A program made the translations under genes and the position numbers. This document shows positions 43,668 through 52,291 of a stretch of DNA of 64,000 nucleotides, piece after piece (position 1 is the stretch's first letter; every line of letters begins with the position of its first letter). The DNA lies in the NCBI GenBank assembly GCA_963691755.1, contig OY829366.1, positions 1,798,001-1,862,000 on the forward strand, given 5' to 3'. The notes beneath the pieces were generated by a model. The model was not told where the DNA came from. It saw only the letters and a program-made list of their open reading frames with translations, and ran no database searches. This stretch comes from Dinoroseobacter sp013215265 (GTDB lineage: Bacteria > Pseudomonadota > Alphaproteobacteria > Rhodobacterales > Rhodobacteraceae).

Positions 43668-44072
43668 TTATTCGGCTGCGATGTCGAGGCTGTCGGTATA
43701 CGTCGTGGTGACCTTGCGAAGATTATCCTTACGTGCTCGTAGAACACCAACGATACCCGTGTACTGATGTTGCGCAGGAACCGCAACAATCTCAGCATTT
43801 TGCAGGCCACGACGAGGGCGCTCAGTTGCGGCCATCGCAGCCATGGATGAGCGGCGAAAGATCAGCAGGTTCTGGTAGGACATCACCTTGGTCGTCAGGC
43901 CTGTACGTTCTTCACAAGGGAGTGTATCGGAGCGGATATATTCCCACCCATCTGCGCCCAGCTCGTTCATCAAGATATTCAGTTCGTTGGCGAATTTTGC
44001 TTCAGCGCCACGAATACCTTTTTCCGAACGTCCCTTGATGGGCGCGGGTACCACTTTGTATTCGTACTGCAT
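43668..44072 (-). CDS. DUF4177 family protein
   Basis: 134 residues. The first 75 residues fit the DUF4177 fold: YEYKVVPAPIKG, FANELNILMNELGADGWEYI, then a strand LLIFRR. The second half (ERPRRGLQNAEIVAVPAQHQ) is probably disordered. Function unknown. Convergent with bolA. Confidence 0.85.
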   Translation of the reverse strand: MQYEYKVVPAPIKGRSEKGIRGAEAKFANELNILMNELGADGWEYIRSDTLPCEERTGLTTKVMSYQNLLIFRRSSMAAMAATERPRRGLQNAEIVAVPAQHQYTGIVGVLRARKDNLRKVTTTYTDSLDIAAE

Positions 44073-44298
44073 AACCGACTGCGTCCTGCTTAGCGGTTGG
44101 AACTATTGAGGGCGCCAAAATAATCAACTTCGCACTATAAGTCTATGTTAGAAGGGCATTTTTTGACCCCAAATAGGGGGCTTCAACAGCTTTATGAACA
44201 GATGGAAACAATACGTCTAGGGAATGTGGTTGTTTACAAAACAGCCTACCAGATCTGCGTTTGCTTTTTTGTTAACCAAGCAAGACGGTACGAATTGC
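44073..44298. other. 226-base spacer upstream of the DUF4177 gene
   Basis: Between the gatB stop and the DUF4177 start, both on the minus strand. No coding frame that I can support and no intrinsic terminator; a four-base stem with CCCC/GGGG at 44165-44180 lacks a T tract in the gatB direction. Confidence 0.35.
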
Positions 44299-45813
44299 TC
44301 ACTCTGCAAGCTTTTTTGCCACCAATTGGTTCACAGCCTTTGGGTTGGCTTTTCCGCCCGTTGCTTTCATCACCTGACCCACAAACCAACCTGCCAGTTT
44401 GGGGTTTTCTTTAGCCTTTTCGACTTGCGCGGGGTTGGCTGCGATGATCTCGTCCACAGCGGCCTCGATGGCGCCCGTATCGGTGACCTGCTTCATTCCA
44501 CGTTCTTCAACGATGGCGTCAGGATCACCGCCCTCAGTGTAGACGATCTCAAACAGGTCCTTTGCGATTTTTCCAGAGATGGCATCGGATTTGATGAGCT
44601 TGATAATACCCGCGAGCTGCGCCGGTGACACGGGGCTTTCGCTGATCTCATGGTCTTCTTTCTTAAGTCGACCGAAAAGCTCGTTAATGACCCAGTTCGC
44701 AGCGAGTTTTCCATCGCCTGCAGTTTCGGCCACAGCTTCGAAATACGCCGCATCTGCTGTATCGGCAGTCAGTACGCTTGCGTCATAATCAGAGAGCCCG
44801 AAATCGTTGATAAATCTCGTTTTTTTGGCATCGGGCAGCTCGGGTAGCTTTGCGCCAAGGTCATCTACCCACGCTTGTTCAATCTCTAGTGGCAGTAAAT
44901 CGGGATCGGGGAAGTAACGGTAATCATGTGCTTCCTCTTTTGATCGCATCGAACGAGTTTCATTCTTGTCCGGATCGTAAAGGCGCGTTTCCTGATCGAC
45001 CGAACCGCCATCTTCCAAAATGGCAATCTGTCGTTTTGCTTCATAATCAATCGCCATCTGAATAAAGCGCATGGAGTTCATGTTCTTGATCTCGCAGCGC
45101 GTGCCGAGATGACCAAAGTCCTGAGTGGCTTGGTATTTCTCGTAATCGCCTGGACGACAAACGGAAACGTTGACGTCTGCACGCAGGTTGCCGTTCTGCA
45201 TGTTCCCGTCGCAGGTGCCTAAGTAACGCATAATCTGACGCAGTTTTACGATGTAGGCGGCAGCCTCTTCAGGGCCGCGTATATCAGGACGACTAACGAT
45301 CTCCATCAGCGCCACACCGGTGCGGTTGAGGTCCACGAAAGACATGTGCGGGTCCATATCGTGAATGGACTTGCCGGCGTCCTGTTCAAGGTGGATGCGC
45401 TCGATCCGAACGGTGCGCGCGGTTCCGTCACCAAGTTCCACCAACACTTCACCTTCGCCGACGATGGGGTGGTACAGCTGGGAAATCTGATAACCTTGGG
45501 GCAGATCGGGGTAGAAGTAGTTCTTCCTGTCAAAAGCGCTGAAGAGATTGATTTCGGCCTTAAGACCAAGACCTGTCCGAACCGCTTGCGCCACGCACTC
45601 TTCGTTTATGACAGGCAACATGCCAGGCATGCCTGCATCTACGAAAGCGACGTTTGAATTTGGCTCCGCCCCAAAAAGCGTGGAGGCACCGGAAAAAAGT
45701 TTGGCGTTCGTTGAGACCTGCGCATGGACCTCCATGCCGATTACCAGTTCCCAGTCGCCTGTCGCGCCAGAAATCGTTTTTACTTTTGGAGTCTCATAGG
45801 TCAGGTCGAGCAT
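44299..45813 (-). CDS. gatB: Asp-tRNA(Asn)/Glu-tRNA(Gln) amidotransferase subunit B
   Basis: 504 residues. With GatA and GatC (neither in the window) it amidates misacylated tRNAs. WELVIGMEVHAQVSTNAKLFSGA at the start, YFYPDLPQGYQISQLYHPI, DLNRTGVALMEIVSRPD, and YPDPDLLPLEIE near residue 290 are GatB hallmarks. The C-terminal helical domain (LAGIIKLIKSDAISGKIAKDLFEIV; VEKAKENPKLAGWFVGQVMKATGGKANPKAVNQLV) contacts tRNA. Normal length. Confidence 0.96.
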   Translation of the reverse strand: MLDLTYETPKVKTISGATGDWELVIGMEVHAQVSTNAKLFSGASTLFGAEPNSNVAFVDAGMPGMLPVINEECVAQAVRTGLGLKAEINLFSAFDRKNYFYPDLPQGYQISQLYHPIVGEGEVLVELGDGTARTVRIERIHLEQDAGKSIHDMDPHMSFVDLNRTGVALMEIVSRPDIRGPEEAAAYIVKLRQIMRYLGTCDGNMQNGNLRADVNVSVCRPGDYEKYQATQDFGHLGTRCEIKNMNSMRFIQMAIDYEAKRQIAILEDGGSVDQETRLYDPDKNETRSMRSKEEAHDYRYFPDPDLLPLEIEQAWVDDLGAKLPELPDAKKTRFINDFGLSDYDASVLTADTADAAYFEAVAETAGDGKLAANWVINELFGRLKKEDHEISESPVSPAQLAGIIKLIKSDAISGKIAKDLFEIVYTEGGDPDAIVEERGMKQVTDTGAIEAAVDEIIAANPAQVEKAKENPKLAGWFVGQVMKATGGKANPKAVNQLVAKKLAE

Positions 45814-45970
45814 GGGGGGCCTCTGGCATGCGTGCGTCGTCAGCGCGTTCTAGGCAAGGGCGTTGAGGGTGGCAAGGCAGTCTGCGGAATTTGAGGGATT
45901 GGCTCAAGACTATGATGGGGGTTGCGTGTGTCACGGGGCTTTGCAGGATACGTTGAGCAGGAGATCTAAT

Positions 45971-46456
45971 GTGACGCGCATTCGATGGCGACTGGCAGGA
46001 GCAATGTGGCGGGCATTTGCCCCCATCTTTGCCTTGGTCGCGGCGCTGAGTTTTGCCTATTGGCATCTAGAGAAGCGTGCTCTGGAACGACAAGAACAGG
46101 CTATCGCAGCTTCGGCACAGGAAGTGTGGGACCAAATTGAGGCGGGTCAATTGCTGTCTGCTTTTGGAGCGTCTGGCAGGCTTCCGCCTGCTATCCGCGC
46201 AGAACCAATGCGATTGGCAGAGTGCGAGGAAAAGGAAATCCCGGTAGAGCCTGAGGGTATAACGGTACGGGCAGTGCTATGCTTGAATTCAACGAGTAAT
46301 GGTCGTCGGTATCTCGCGGTTGGGATGTCACTGCGCGATGCCGCCCCTGTACGCGATTGGCTGCACCGTTGGCTTGATCCTTATCTCGAAGGCTTTGATC
46401 AAAAGCTGCAGCCGGCGCAACAGGGCGTGATCCTTTATGAAGAGTTCTGGCCCTAG
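45971..46456 (+). CDS. Membrane-anchored protein of unknown function
   Basis: 161 residues from the GTG at 45971, with AGGAG (45959-45963) seven bases upstream; the open frame before it is unlikely. One N-terminal helix (about 13-30, FAPIFALVAALSFAYWHL) followed by an extracytoplasmic domain with a coiled start (RQEQAIAASAQEVWDQIE) and two cysteines (AECEE and LCLNS). No family that I recognise. Confidence 0.65.
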   Translation: MTRIRWRLAGAMWRAFAPIFALVAALSFAYWHLEKRALERQEQAIAASAQEVWDQIEAGQLLSAFGASGRLPPAIRAEPMRLAECEEKEIPVEPEGITVRAVLCLNSTSNGRRYLAVGMSLRDAAPVRDWLHRWLDPYLEGFDQKLQPAQQGVILYEEFWP

Positions 46457-46566
46457 CCAGCATGAAGCAGGCGAATTCTCGCCCAAGCTGGCATTCAGCA
46501 GCGGGTCTTCTTGTGTACACAGGGGCTTTGCGGGAAGGCGGCGCGCAGAAATTTCGGAGCAGATAG

Positions 46567-47202
46567 ATGCAAACTAAAATGCAGCGTATTCGTTTGGGTA
46601 TCGCGATGCTCGCGCTGGGTACCCTGATGGGCTGTTTGGGCGTTGATGGGTATCAGGCTGGTGGTGACAGCCGGTCGGCACCCGCAATGCGTTGGGATCA
46701 GATGGATCAAGGCGCGCTCTGGACGCAAGAGACGCTCGCTGCTTTGCACAGCCATGGATCACCTCTTCTCGATGTGGTGCCCGCCGATATTGATGTTTGG
46801 TGTCCGGGCTACGCCGAGGGGGATTCAGACACACGTGCGCAGTTCTGGACCGGACTCATCTCGGCGCTCTCCTTTCACGAAAGCACTTGGAACCCTCAAG
46901 CAGTCGGTGGCGGCGGCTTGTGGTATGGTCTTGTGCAGATCGCACCCGCCACAGCGCGTGGCTATCGCTGCGAAGTGGGCTCGGGCGAGGCGCTGAAAGA
47001 TGGCGTTGCCAATTTGCGCTGCGGCGTCAGGATTATGGCCCATACCGTCACGCGCGACGGCGTCGTGAGCCAGGGTATGCGCGGTGTAGCTGCGGACTGG
47101 GGCCCTTTTCATTCAGCGCGCAAACTTGAGGATATGCGCAGCTGGGTATCAAGCCAAAGCTATTGTCAGACACCGAGACGAGGTCTGTTCGGACTGCTTT
47201 AA
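46567..47202 (+). CDS. Lytic transglycosylase-like lipoprotein
   Basis: 211 residues. Lipobox LMGC (about 20-23) follows a signal helix. The catalytic SLT region is clear: SALSFHESTWNPQAVGGGGLWYGLVQIAPATARGY (about 98-132), with the catalytic Glu in FHEST and the GLVQIAPATA segment in place of the usual GLMQIMPATA, then LRCGVRIMAHTV. It cleaves the peptidoglycan glycan strand, likely at the outer membrane. Start near ATG 46567; a methionine five residues in is also possible. Confidence 0.83.
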   Translation: MQTKMQRIRLGIAMLALGTLMGCLGVDGYQAGGDSRSAPAMRWDQMDQGALWTQETLAALHSHGSPLLDVVPADIDVWCPGYAEGDSDTRAQFWTGLISALSFHESTWNPQAVGGGGLWYGLVQIAPATARGYRCEVGSGEALKDGVANLRCGVRIMAHTVTRDGVVSQGMRGVAADWGPFHSARKLEDMRSWVSSQSYCQTPRRGLFGLL

Positions 47203-47317
47203 GCTGGTTTTGACAAGATGGTGTAGGCCAAACGCTATGCCGACAACACGCGCCTTTGATGCACCATCTGCGAAAATCTAATCGGGCATAGACGAAAGAT
47301 GCGCCGACAGGCGTCTG

Positions 47318-47746
47318 TTAGTGCTGTGCGTAGGACACTCCATGCGCGGCTGCGGCCGCTGCAAGCTGATTGGTTTTCGGCAACTGGAGTAGGGTCAAGA
47401 CTTCGCGCTGGCCATTTTGCATGACCACATTCAACAATCCGGGCCCGTTCGCTTCGGCAAAGTGTTCAAGACCCGCGATGTCGTCCTTTGGAAAATGGCG
47501 CGATGGGGAACGACCTTGTTTTGTTGTCAGCCCGGTTTCGTCGAGACGCAGCTTCGTAACCGGCGAACGTAACAAATGGAACGCTGTCACCAGACCGATG
47601 GTCGCCCAGGTGGCTGCCAGCCACCATGGGACAGGTGCGTTAACAGCATAGGCTGTAAGACAAGTCATGATGGCGAATGCGCCCCATATCATGGGACTTC
47701 GTGCACTGCGCATAAAGTTGAAAGGTCTTGCGGGCATTGGCGGCAT
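47318..47746 (-). CDS. Two-helix membrane protein with a PH-like domain (A)
   Basis: 142 residues. Basic N-terminus, two helices (about 17-35 and 42-57), then a beta-rich C-terminal part (LRLDETGLTTKQG, KDDIAGLEHFAE, NVVMQNGQREVLTLLQL) that reads like a bacterial PH domain. Same architecture as the gene at 47864-48301, which lies 117 bases away. Function unknown. Confidence 0.6.
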   Translation of the reverse strand: MPPMPARPFNFMRSARSPMIWGAFAIMTCLTAYAVNAPVPWWLAATWATIGLVTAFHLLRSPVTKLRLDETGLTTKQGRSPSRHFPKDDIAGLEHFAEANGPGLLNVVMQNGQREVLTLLQLPKTNQLAAAAAAHGVSYAQH

Positions 47747-47863
47747 AACTCGCTAAAAGAAGAGACGACCATAAAGACCATGCCAGTATGGCGGAAATGC
47801 GGAGGGTTTTGGGACGTCACAGGGCGACTTTAGATAGTTTTCGAATTTTACTGTGTCGTAAGC

Positions 47864-48301
47864 TCAGCCCGCAAAAGCGAACAGGATGCGATCGACCGCT
47901 ATATCGCGCTCTTCCAAAGCCCGTTCAAATTCATCCATTGGCGGCACGCAAGGGGGTGGTAGGCGCAATCGGGTTCCGTCCTTGAGGCGCATGGTGACCC
48001 GCCAAGAAAAATCGAGGCGCCTGTTCAGGCGCAGGATTTCAATTTGGTCAAACGCCACGCGATCTTCCTCGCGCCCGATCCCATAGGTCAGGTGGGTGTC
48101 GTCCATATGGAAATGGGCGGTGTCGTTTTTCATCAGATCCCAGGCGACAAGACTGGGCGGAATGATGAAGAGCGCGAGGATCACCCAATGGGTCTGAACC
48201 GCCCCAAGCGCAAACCAAAGCAGGATAGATGCCCCCAAGGCAATATAGGCCGTGTGCGTACGGGCAGAGCGGGAATAGCTTAGAGGTCTGAACTTGCTCA
48301 T
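47864..48301 (-). CDS. Two-helix membrane protein with a PH-like domain (B)
   Basis: 145 residues. Two helices (about 16-33 and 39-54), then FHMDDTHLTYGIG, DRVAFDQIEILRL, WRVTMRLKDGTRLRLP, a beta-rich PH-like pattern, and a helical end (MDEFERALEERDIAVD). Its start overlaps the pepN stop by four bases (48298-48301), so it is probably coupled to pepN. Function unknown. Confidence 0.62.
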   Translation of the reverse strand: MSKFRPLSYSRSARTHTAYIALGASILLWFALGAVQTHWVILALFIIPPSLVAWDLMKNDTAHFHMDDTHLTYGIGREEDRVAFDQIEILRLNRRLDFSWRVTMRLKDGTRLRLPPPCVPPMDEFERALEERDIAVDRILFAFAG

Positions 48302-50850
48302 GATCCGCGCATGCGGGTGGCCATTTCGGTAAGATCCCGACTAAGTGGCTTGGTTGCCAAAATGCGGTCCAGCTGTGATGTCATCAGGTTCTGGCGGTCG
48401 GCATCGTAGCGGCGCCAGGTCTCGAAAGCCGAGGACATCCGAGCCGCGGTCTGAGGGTTAACTGGATCAAGCTTGAGAAGCCAATCTGCAAGCAGTGTAT
48501 AACCGGAACCGGACGGATCATGGAACCCGGCCGGAGATTGCATCAGTGCGCCGATTACGGAACGAAAGCGGTTCGGGTTCTTCCAGTCAAAATCCGGGTG
48601 CTCGGTTAGCGTATTTGTGACCTCAACAACTTGGGAGGGTTTTGCGCGAAGAATTTGCATCATGAACCACTTGTCCATCACCAGCTGGTCGCTGCTCCAA
48701 CGCTCATAGAAGGTTTGAAGCTCGTCTTTCGCGGCGTTGATGCCAAGCAGGGCGCCAAGTGCAGCAAGACTTTCAGTCATGTTGTTCGCACTGGCAAAGA
48801 GGACTTTCGCGCGGGCACCGCTGTCAAGTTTGCTCAGAAGCCCAAGTGCCGCAGTGCGAAGGGCGCGCTTTCCGGCGGAGGTCGCGTCAGGACTATATTT
48901 ACCGGGTGTCGCATTGGCATCGTAGAGTTCGGCAAGTTCAGGTTCGAGAGCTTCTGCTATAGTTTGAGCAAGCTCTTCGCGTACGTCATGGATCGTTGTT
49001 GGGTCAGGCACATGGCCACTGTCATACAAGGTCTGCGCCAGATCGTCTTCGGACGGCAAACCCAAGGCGAGCGCACGGAAAGCGGGGTCTGAAGCCTCAT
49101 CCGATGCCATGGATTTGAGCGCATCGAGGAATGTTGCGCTGGGTGGCGTCCCCTTTACGATCATGCTTGAGAGCGTGTCTTTTGCCAGCGCACGCCCCGC
49201 TTCGAATTTGTTGAACGGGTCTGTGTCGTTGGCCAAAAGAAACGCCTTGGTTTCCGCGCTGGTTTCGCGGTCAAGGATCACAGGTGCTGAGAACCCGCGC
49301 AAAAGCGAGGCCGTTGGACGCTCGGACAGGCCGTTGAAAGAAAAGCTTTGGGTGGCCTCTCTCAGTTCTAGAATCTGCGTCGGGATGATCTCACGACCAT
49401 CGGAAGCAAGAAGACCCGTGGCGATTGGTATGACATGAGGGCTGCCTTCGGGCGTTTTTGTATTCTCTTGTGTGAAGCTGAGCGTGTAGGTGCCGTCTGA
49501 AAAGCTGTCTTCGACCATAATGCGTGGTGTTCCGGGCTGCGTATACCAGCGCTTGAACTGGGACAGATCGCGGTCTGTAACGTCTTCAAAAACCTTCAGC
49601 CAGTCCTCAATGGTACAGGCTTGTCCGTCGTGTCGCTCGAAATAGAGATCGCACCCTTCGCGATAGGCCTCGGGTCCAATGAGGGTGCGAAGCATCCCGA
49701 TGACCTCAGATCCTTTTTCGTAAACGGTGGCGGTGTAGAAGTTGTTAATCTCGACATAATGTGCGGGGCGCACGGGATGGGCGAGGGGGCCTGCGTCTTC
49801 CCGGAATTGTCGCGCGCGAAGCTGTAGCACGTCTTCGATGCGCTGAACCGCATGTGAACGCTCATCGCCAGAAAATTGCTGATCGCGGAAGACCGTCAGT
49901 CCTTCTTTCAGGCAGAGCTGAAACCAATCGCGGCATGTGATGCGGTTTCCGGTCCAGTTGTGGAAATACTCATGCGCGATGATGCCTTCGATCAAAGCAT
50001 AATCGCGATCCGTCGCAGTCTCCGGACTCGCCAGAACGTATTTCGAATTGAAGATATTGAGGCCCTTGTTTTCCATCGCACCCATGTTGAAGTCATCAAC
50101 CGCAACGATCTGGAACAGGTCGAGATCGTACTCGCGCCCGTATTCCGTTTCGTCCCACCGCATGGAGCGTTTCAGCGCATCCATGGCGTAAGCGCATTTG
50201 TCCTCATCGCCTGGCCTCACCCAGATCTTCAGCGTGACATCGCGGCCTGATCTGGTCGTAAAAAGGTCTTCATGGGCGACAAGATCGCCTGCAACAAGCG
50301 CGAAAAGATAGGCGGGTTTGGGCCAGGGATCGTGCCATTCTGCAAAGCCCGGACCCGATGCGGTCAGGTTGCCGTTTGAAAGCAGGACAGGTGAACTTCC
50401 GTTGATCCAGACCGTGAACGGGGCCATCACGTCGGGCCGATCGGGATAATAGGTAATCTTCCGAAACCCCTCCGCTTCGCATTGGGTACAGAACATCCCC
50501 TTGCTCATGTAAAGCCCCTCAAGCGCAGTGTTGCTTTGCGGTGCGATCTCGACCTCGGCTTCCCACAGGAACTGGTCTTGAGAGACCTCAAGTGTGAGAC
50601 CGGTTTCCGTAACCTCCGGGGAGACCGCTTCCCCATCGATCTTTGCTGAAATCAGCTTGAGATTTTCGCCATCAAGCACAAGCGGGCCGGGGTTTGCCGC
50701 GTTGGTGCGAAAAGAGATCTTACTTTTCACGCGGGTTGCGCTGGGCGAAAGTTCAAATGTCAGGTGAACATCCTCGATCCAATGATGAGGCTGGGAATAG
50801 TCCTTCAGATGGATCGGTTGGGGGGCGGTGGTCTGGGTCTCGTCGCGCAT
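48298..50850 (-). CDS. pepN: Aminopeptidase N (M1 family)
   Basis: 850 residues, the E. coli-type PepN. Exopeptidase motif GAMENKG, zinc site HEYFHNWTGNRITCRDWFQLCLKEGLTVFRDQQFS (HEXXH plus the downstream Glu in KEGLT), N-terminal LKDYSQPHHWIEDVHLTFEL. I choose ATG 50850 because GTGAGGACC lies seven bases upstream; a GTG at 50862 is also in frame. Coupled to the PH-like membrane protein gene downstream. Confidence 0.95.
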   Translation of the reverse strand: MRDETQTTAPQPIHLKDYSQPHHWIEDVHLTFELSPSATRVKSKISFRTNAANPGPLVLDGENLKLISAKIDGEAVSPEVTETGLTLEVSQDQFLWEAEVEIAPQSNTALEGLYMSKGMFCTQCEAEGFRKITYYPDRPDVMAPFTVWINGSSPVLLSNGNLTASGPGFAEWHDPWPKPAYLFALVAGDLVAHEDLFTTRSGRDVTLKIWVRPGDEDKCAYAMDALKRSMRWDETEYGREYDLDLFQIVAVDDFNMGAMENKGLNIFNSKYVLASPETATDRDYALIEGIIAHEYFHNWTGNRITCRDWFQLCLKEGLTVFRDQQFSGDERSHAVQRIEDVLQLRARQFREDAGPLAHPVRPAHYVEINNFYTATVYEKGSEVIGMLRTLIGPEAYREGCDLYFERHDGQACTIEDWLKVFEDVTDRDLSQFKRWYTQPGTPRIMVEDSFSDGTYTLSFTQENTKTPEGSPHVIPIATGLLASDGREIIPTQILELREATQSFSFNGLSERPTASLLRGFSAPVILDRETSAETKAFLLANDTDPFNKFEAGRALAKDTLSSMIVKGTPPSATFLDALKSMASDEASDPAFRALALGLPSEDDLAQTLYDSGHVPDPTTIHDVREELAQTIAEALEPELAELYDANATPGKYSPDATSAGKRALRTAALGLLSKLDSGARAKVLFASANNMTESLAALGALLGINAAKDELQTFYERWSSDQLVMDKWFMMQILRAKPSQVVEVTNTLTEHPDFDWKNPNRFRSVIGALMQSPAGFHDPSGSGYTLLADWLLKLDPVNPQTAARMSSAFETWRRYDADRQNLMTSQLDRILATKPLSRDLTEMATRMRGS

Positions 50851-50997
50851 CGTGGTCCTCACTGTTGCGCTTTACTCTAGCGGGTGAGACGGCAAGGGCC
50901 ATGGGGATTTTGACTATTTGAAGCGAAATGAAGCGAAGGGAATTGCTTTGTTTACCCTGTGGGAACAAAAATAGAACAAACCGAATCGGAGGATCAG

Positions 50998-51528
50998 ATG
51001 AACGACGCTGCGCTGCGCCAGATTATGGCGACGCATATCCTGAACTTTGAGGCGCGGCGGGATCGGGCGGGCAGGCTGTGTCTGGACAAGTCAGGCGACG
51101 TTCCCGGGCTGAGAGGAGCTGCGAGCAAGAAAGTGGCCCGATTATTGGCGGCTGGATTTTTTGACAAGGCGGAAGCGGCCGCGACCGAAGCCGTCGCGCG
51201 ATACACTGACAAGGTGGTGGGGGTTGCGCGCGATCCCGGAATTGAATTCGTGTTGCGCGACATTTGCTGGCAGGCGGGACCCAAGGGCGCAAACGAAGCT
51301 GTACAAAAGGCACTTGGGTTAAAGGTGACCGGTGTGCTTGGAGAAACAGGTCGAGCGGAACTGCGGCTGGCAGAGTGTCGTTCCCATGCGGTGGTAAAGG
51401 CGCTGGAGAAATCGCGCGGAATAGGGCTTGTCAGCGATGCGGATTGGAAACGCTGGGGGGCGGTAACGCGGATTGCCTATTCTCTCTCGCCGCGTAGGTT
51501 CGTGGGTGACGGTTTAAAAGTCGCCTAA
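50998..51528 (+). CDS. Degenerate GH108/peptidoglycan-binding-like protein
   Basis: 176 residues from ATG 50998, with GGAGGATC upstream. The start HILNFEARRDRAGRLCLDK resembles the E-G-G region of GH108 endolysin-type muramidases, with Glu18 in the catalytic place but the glycines lost, and WQAGPKGANEAVQKALGLKVTGVLGETGRAEL (91-122) matches their C-terminal PG_binding_3 helices (VNxGPxxAxxxLQxAL, DGxxGxxT). No signal peptide or lysis partner. Likely a domesticated or decayed phage-type enzyme; real activity is uncertain. Confidence 0.55.
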   Translation: MNDAALRQIMATHILNFEARRDRAGRLCLDKSGDVPGLRGAASKKVARLLAAGFFDKAEAAATEAVARYTDKVVGVARDPGIEFVLRDICWQAGPKGANEAVQKALGLKVTGVLGETGRAELRLAECRSHAVVKALEKSRGIGLVSDADWKRWGAVTRIAYSLSPRRFVGDGLKVA

Positions 51529-51539
51529 AGGACAAACGC

Positions 51540-51953
51540 ATGAAACTGACGCTGCACCATATCAACCTTTCGACTGAGAATGTTGAACGTATGGATCGCT
51601 TTTACAAAGACGTTTTGGGCCTGTCAGATCAGGTGCCGGGCTTGCCGACGCTCGATAAGACCAAAGGGTATAATGGGGACGTGGCTTTTGTAAGTGACGG
51701 CGCCATTCAACACCATTTGGCGCAGAAAGACCTCGGGGTGGGGTTCAAGACAGGCTCGGTCGTCAATCCGCTGGAAAAAGGTCATATCGCCTATCGCACC
51801 GATGATCTTGAAGCGTTCAAAGCGCATCTGGACAAACAAGGCGTACCCTATGCGGATTGGGGCAATACGGCAGTCGCAGGCTGGAGCCAGATCTTTTTCT
51901 ATGACCCGGAAGGCAATGTCATCGAGGTTCATCAGGTGGATGATCCTGACTGA
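51540..51953 (+). CDS. VOC/glyoxalase-fold protein
   Basis: 137 residues. LTLHHINLSTENVERMDRFYKDVLGLSDQVPG (about 3-34) and QIFFYDPEGNVIEVHQ (about 117-132) with the metal-ligand positions (H6-like His, terminal Glu) are glyoxalase-type. Eleven bases after the GH108-like gene, so probably cotranscribed; no clear functional link. Confidence 0.85.
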   Translation: MKLTLHHINLSTENVERMDRFYKDVLGLSDQVPGLPTLDKTKGYNGDVAFVSDGAIQHHLAQKDLGVGFKTGSVVNPLEKGHIAYRTDDLEAFKAHLDKQGVPYADWGNTAVAGWSQIFFYDPEGNVIEVHQVDDPD

Positions 51954-52291
51954 CATCTGAGGCCAGAATACTTTCAGGAGTGCGGTCTGGACTTCATTGC
52001 ACGGTTGCTTTGATGGCAAGCATGACACCCCAACTGCAGAAATTTCAGAAATAGCCAGTTCACTACGTTCCCCGCCGTCGTGTCTCAAAGCCCGGTGGAG
52101 CTGCTGACATTATCTTTGCGCGGGAACTGCTGGGATCGCATATTAAACTGACACATTACTGTGGATATTTCGACTGAAGCAATCTGGTCACATTTTCTTA
52201 CCAAAAGCCCCTTCAGTTTGTTGCGTATCGGAAACTTCCGCAGTAAATGCACGTCAGAATACAACCGTATACAGCAAACTAGGGGACAGGA
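51954..52291 (+). promoter_or_regulatory. 338-base region upstream of glcB
   Basis: No gene found. Two inverted repeats are near glcB: ACTGAAG (52173-52179) with CTTCAGT (52211-52217), and CGGAA-AC-TTCCG (52229-52240). GGGGACAGGA before ATG 52292 is the ribosome-binding site. The A/T-rich 52190-52200 and the palindromes suggest the promoter and operator of the glyoxylate operon lie here; the regulator is not identifiable. Confidence 0.45.

Noticed and set aside
44145..44414. 89-codon plus-strand frame between gatB and the DUF4177 gene
   Set aside because: Overlaps gatB antisense and has no family features.
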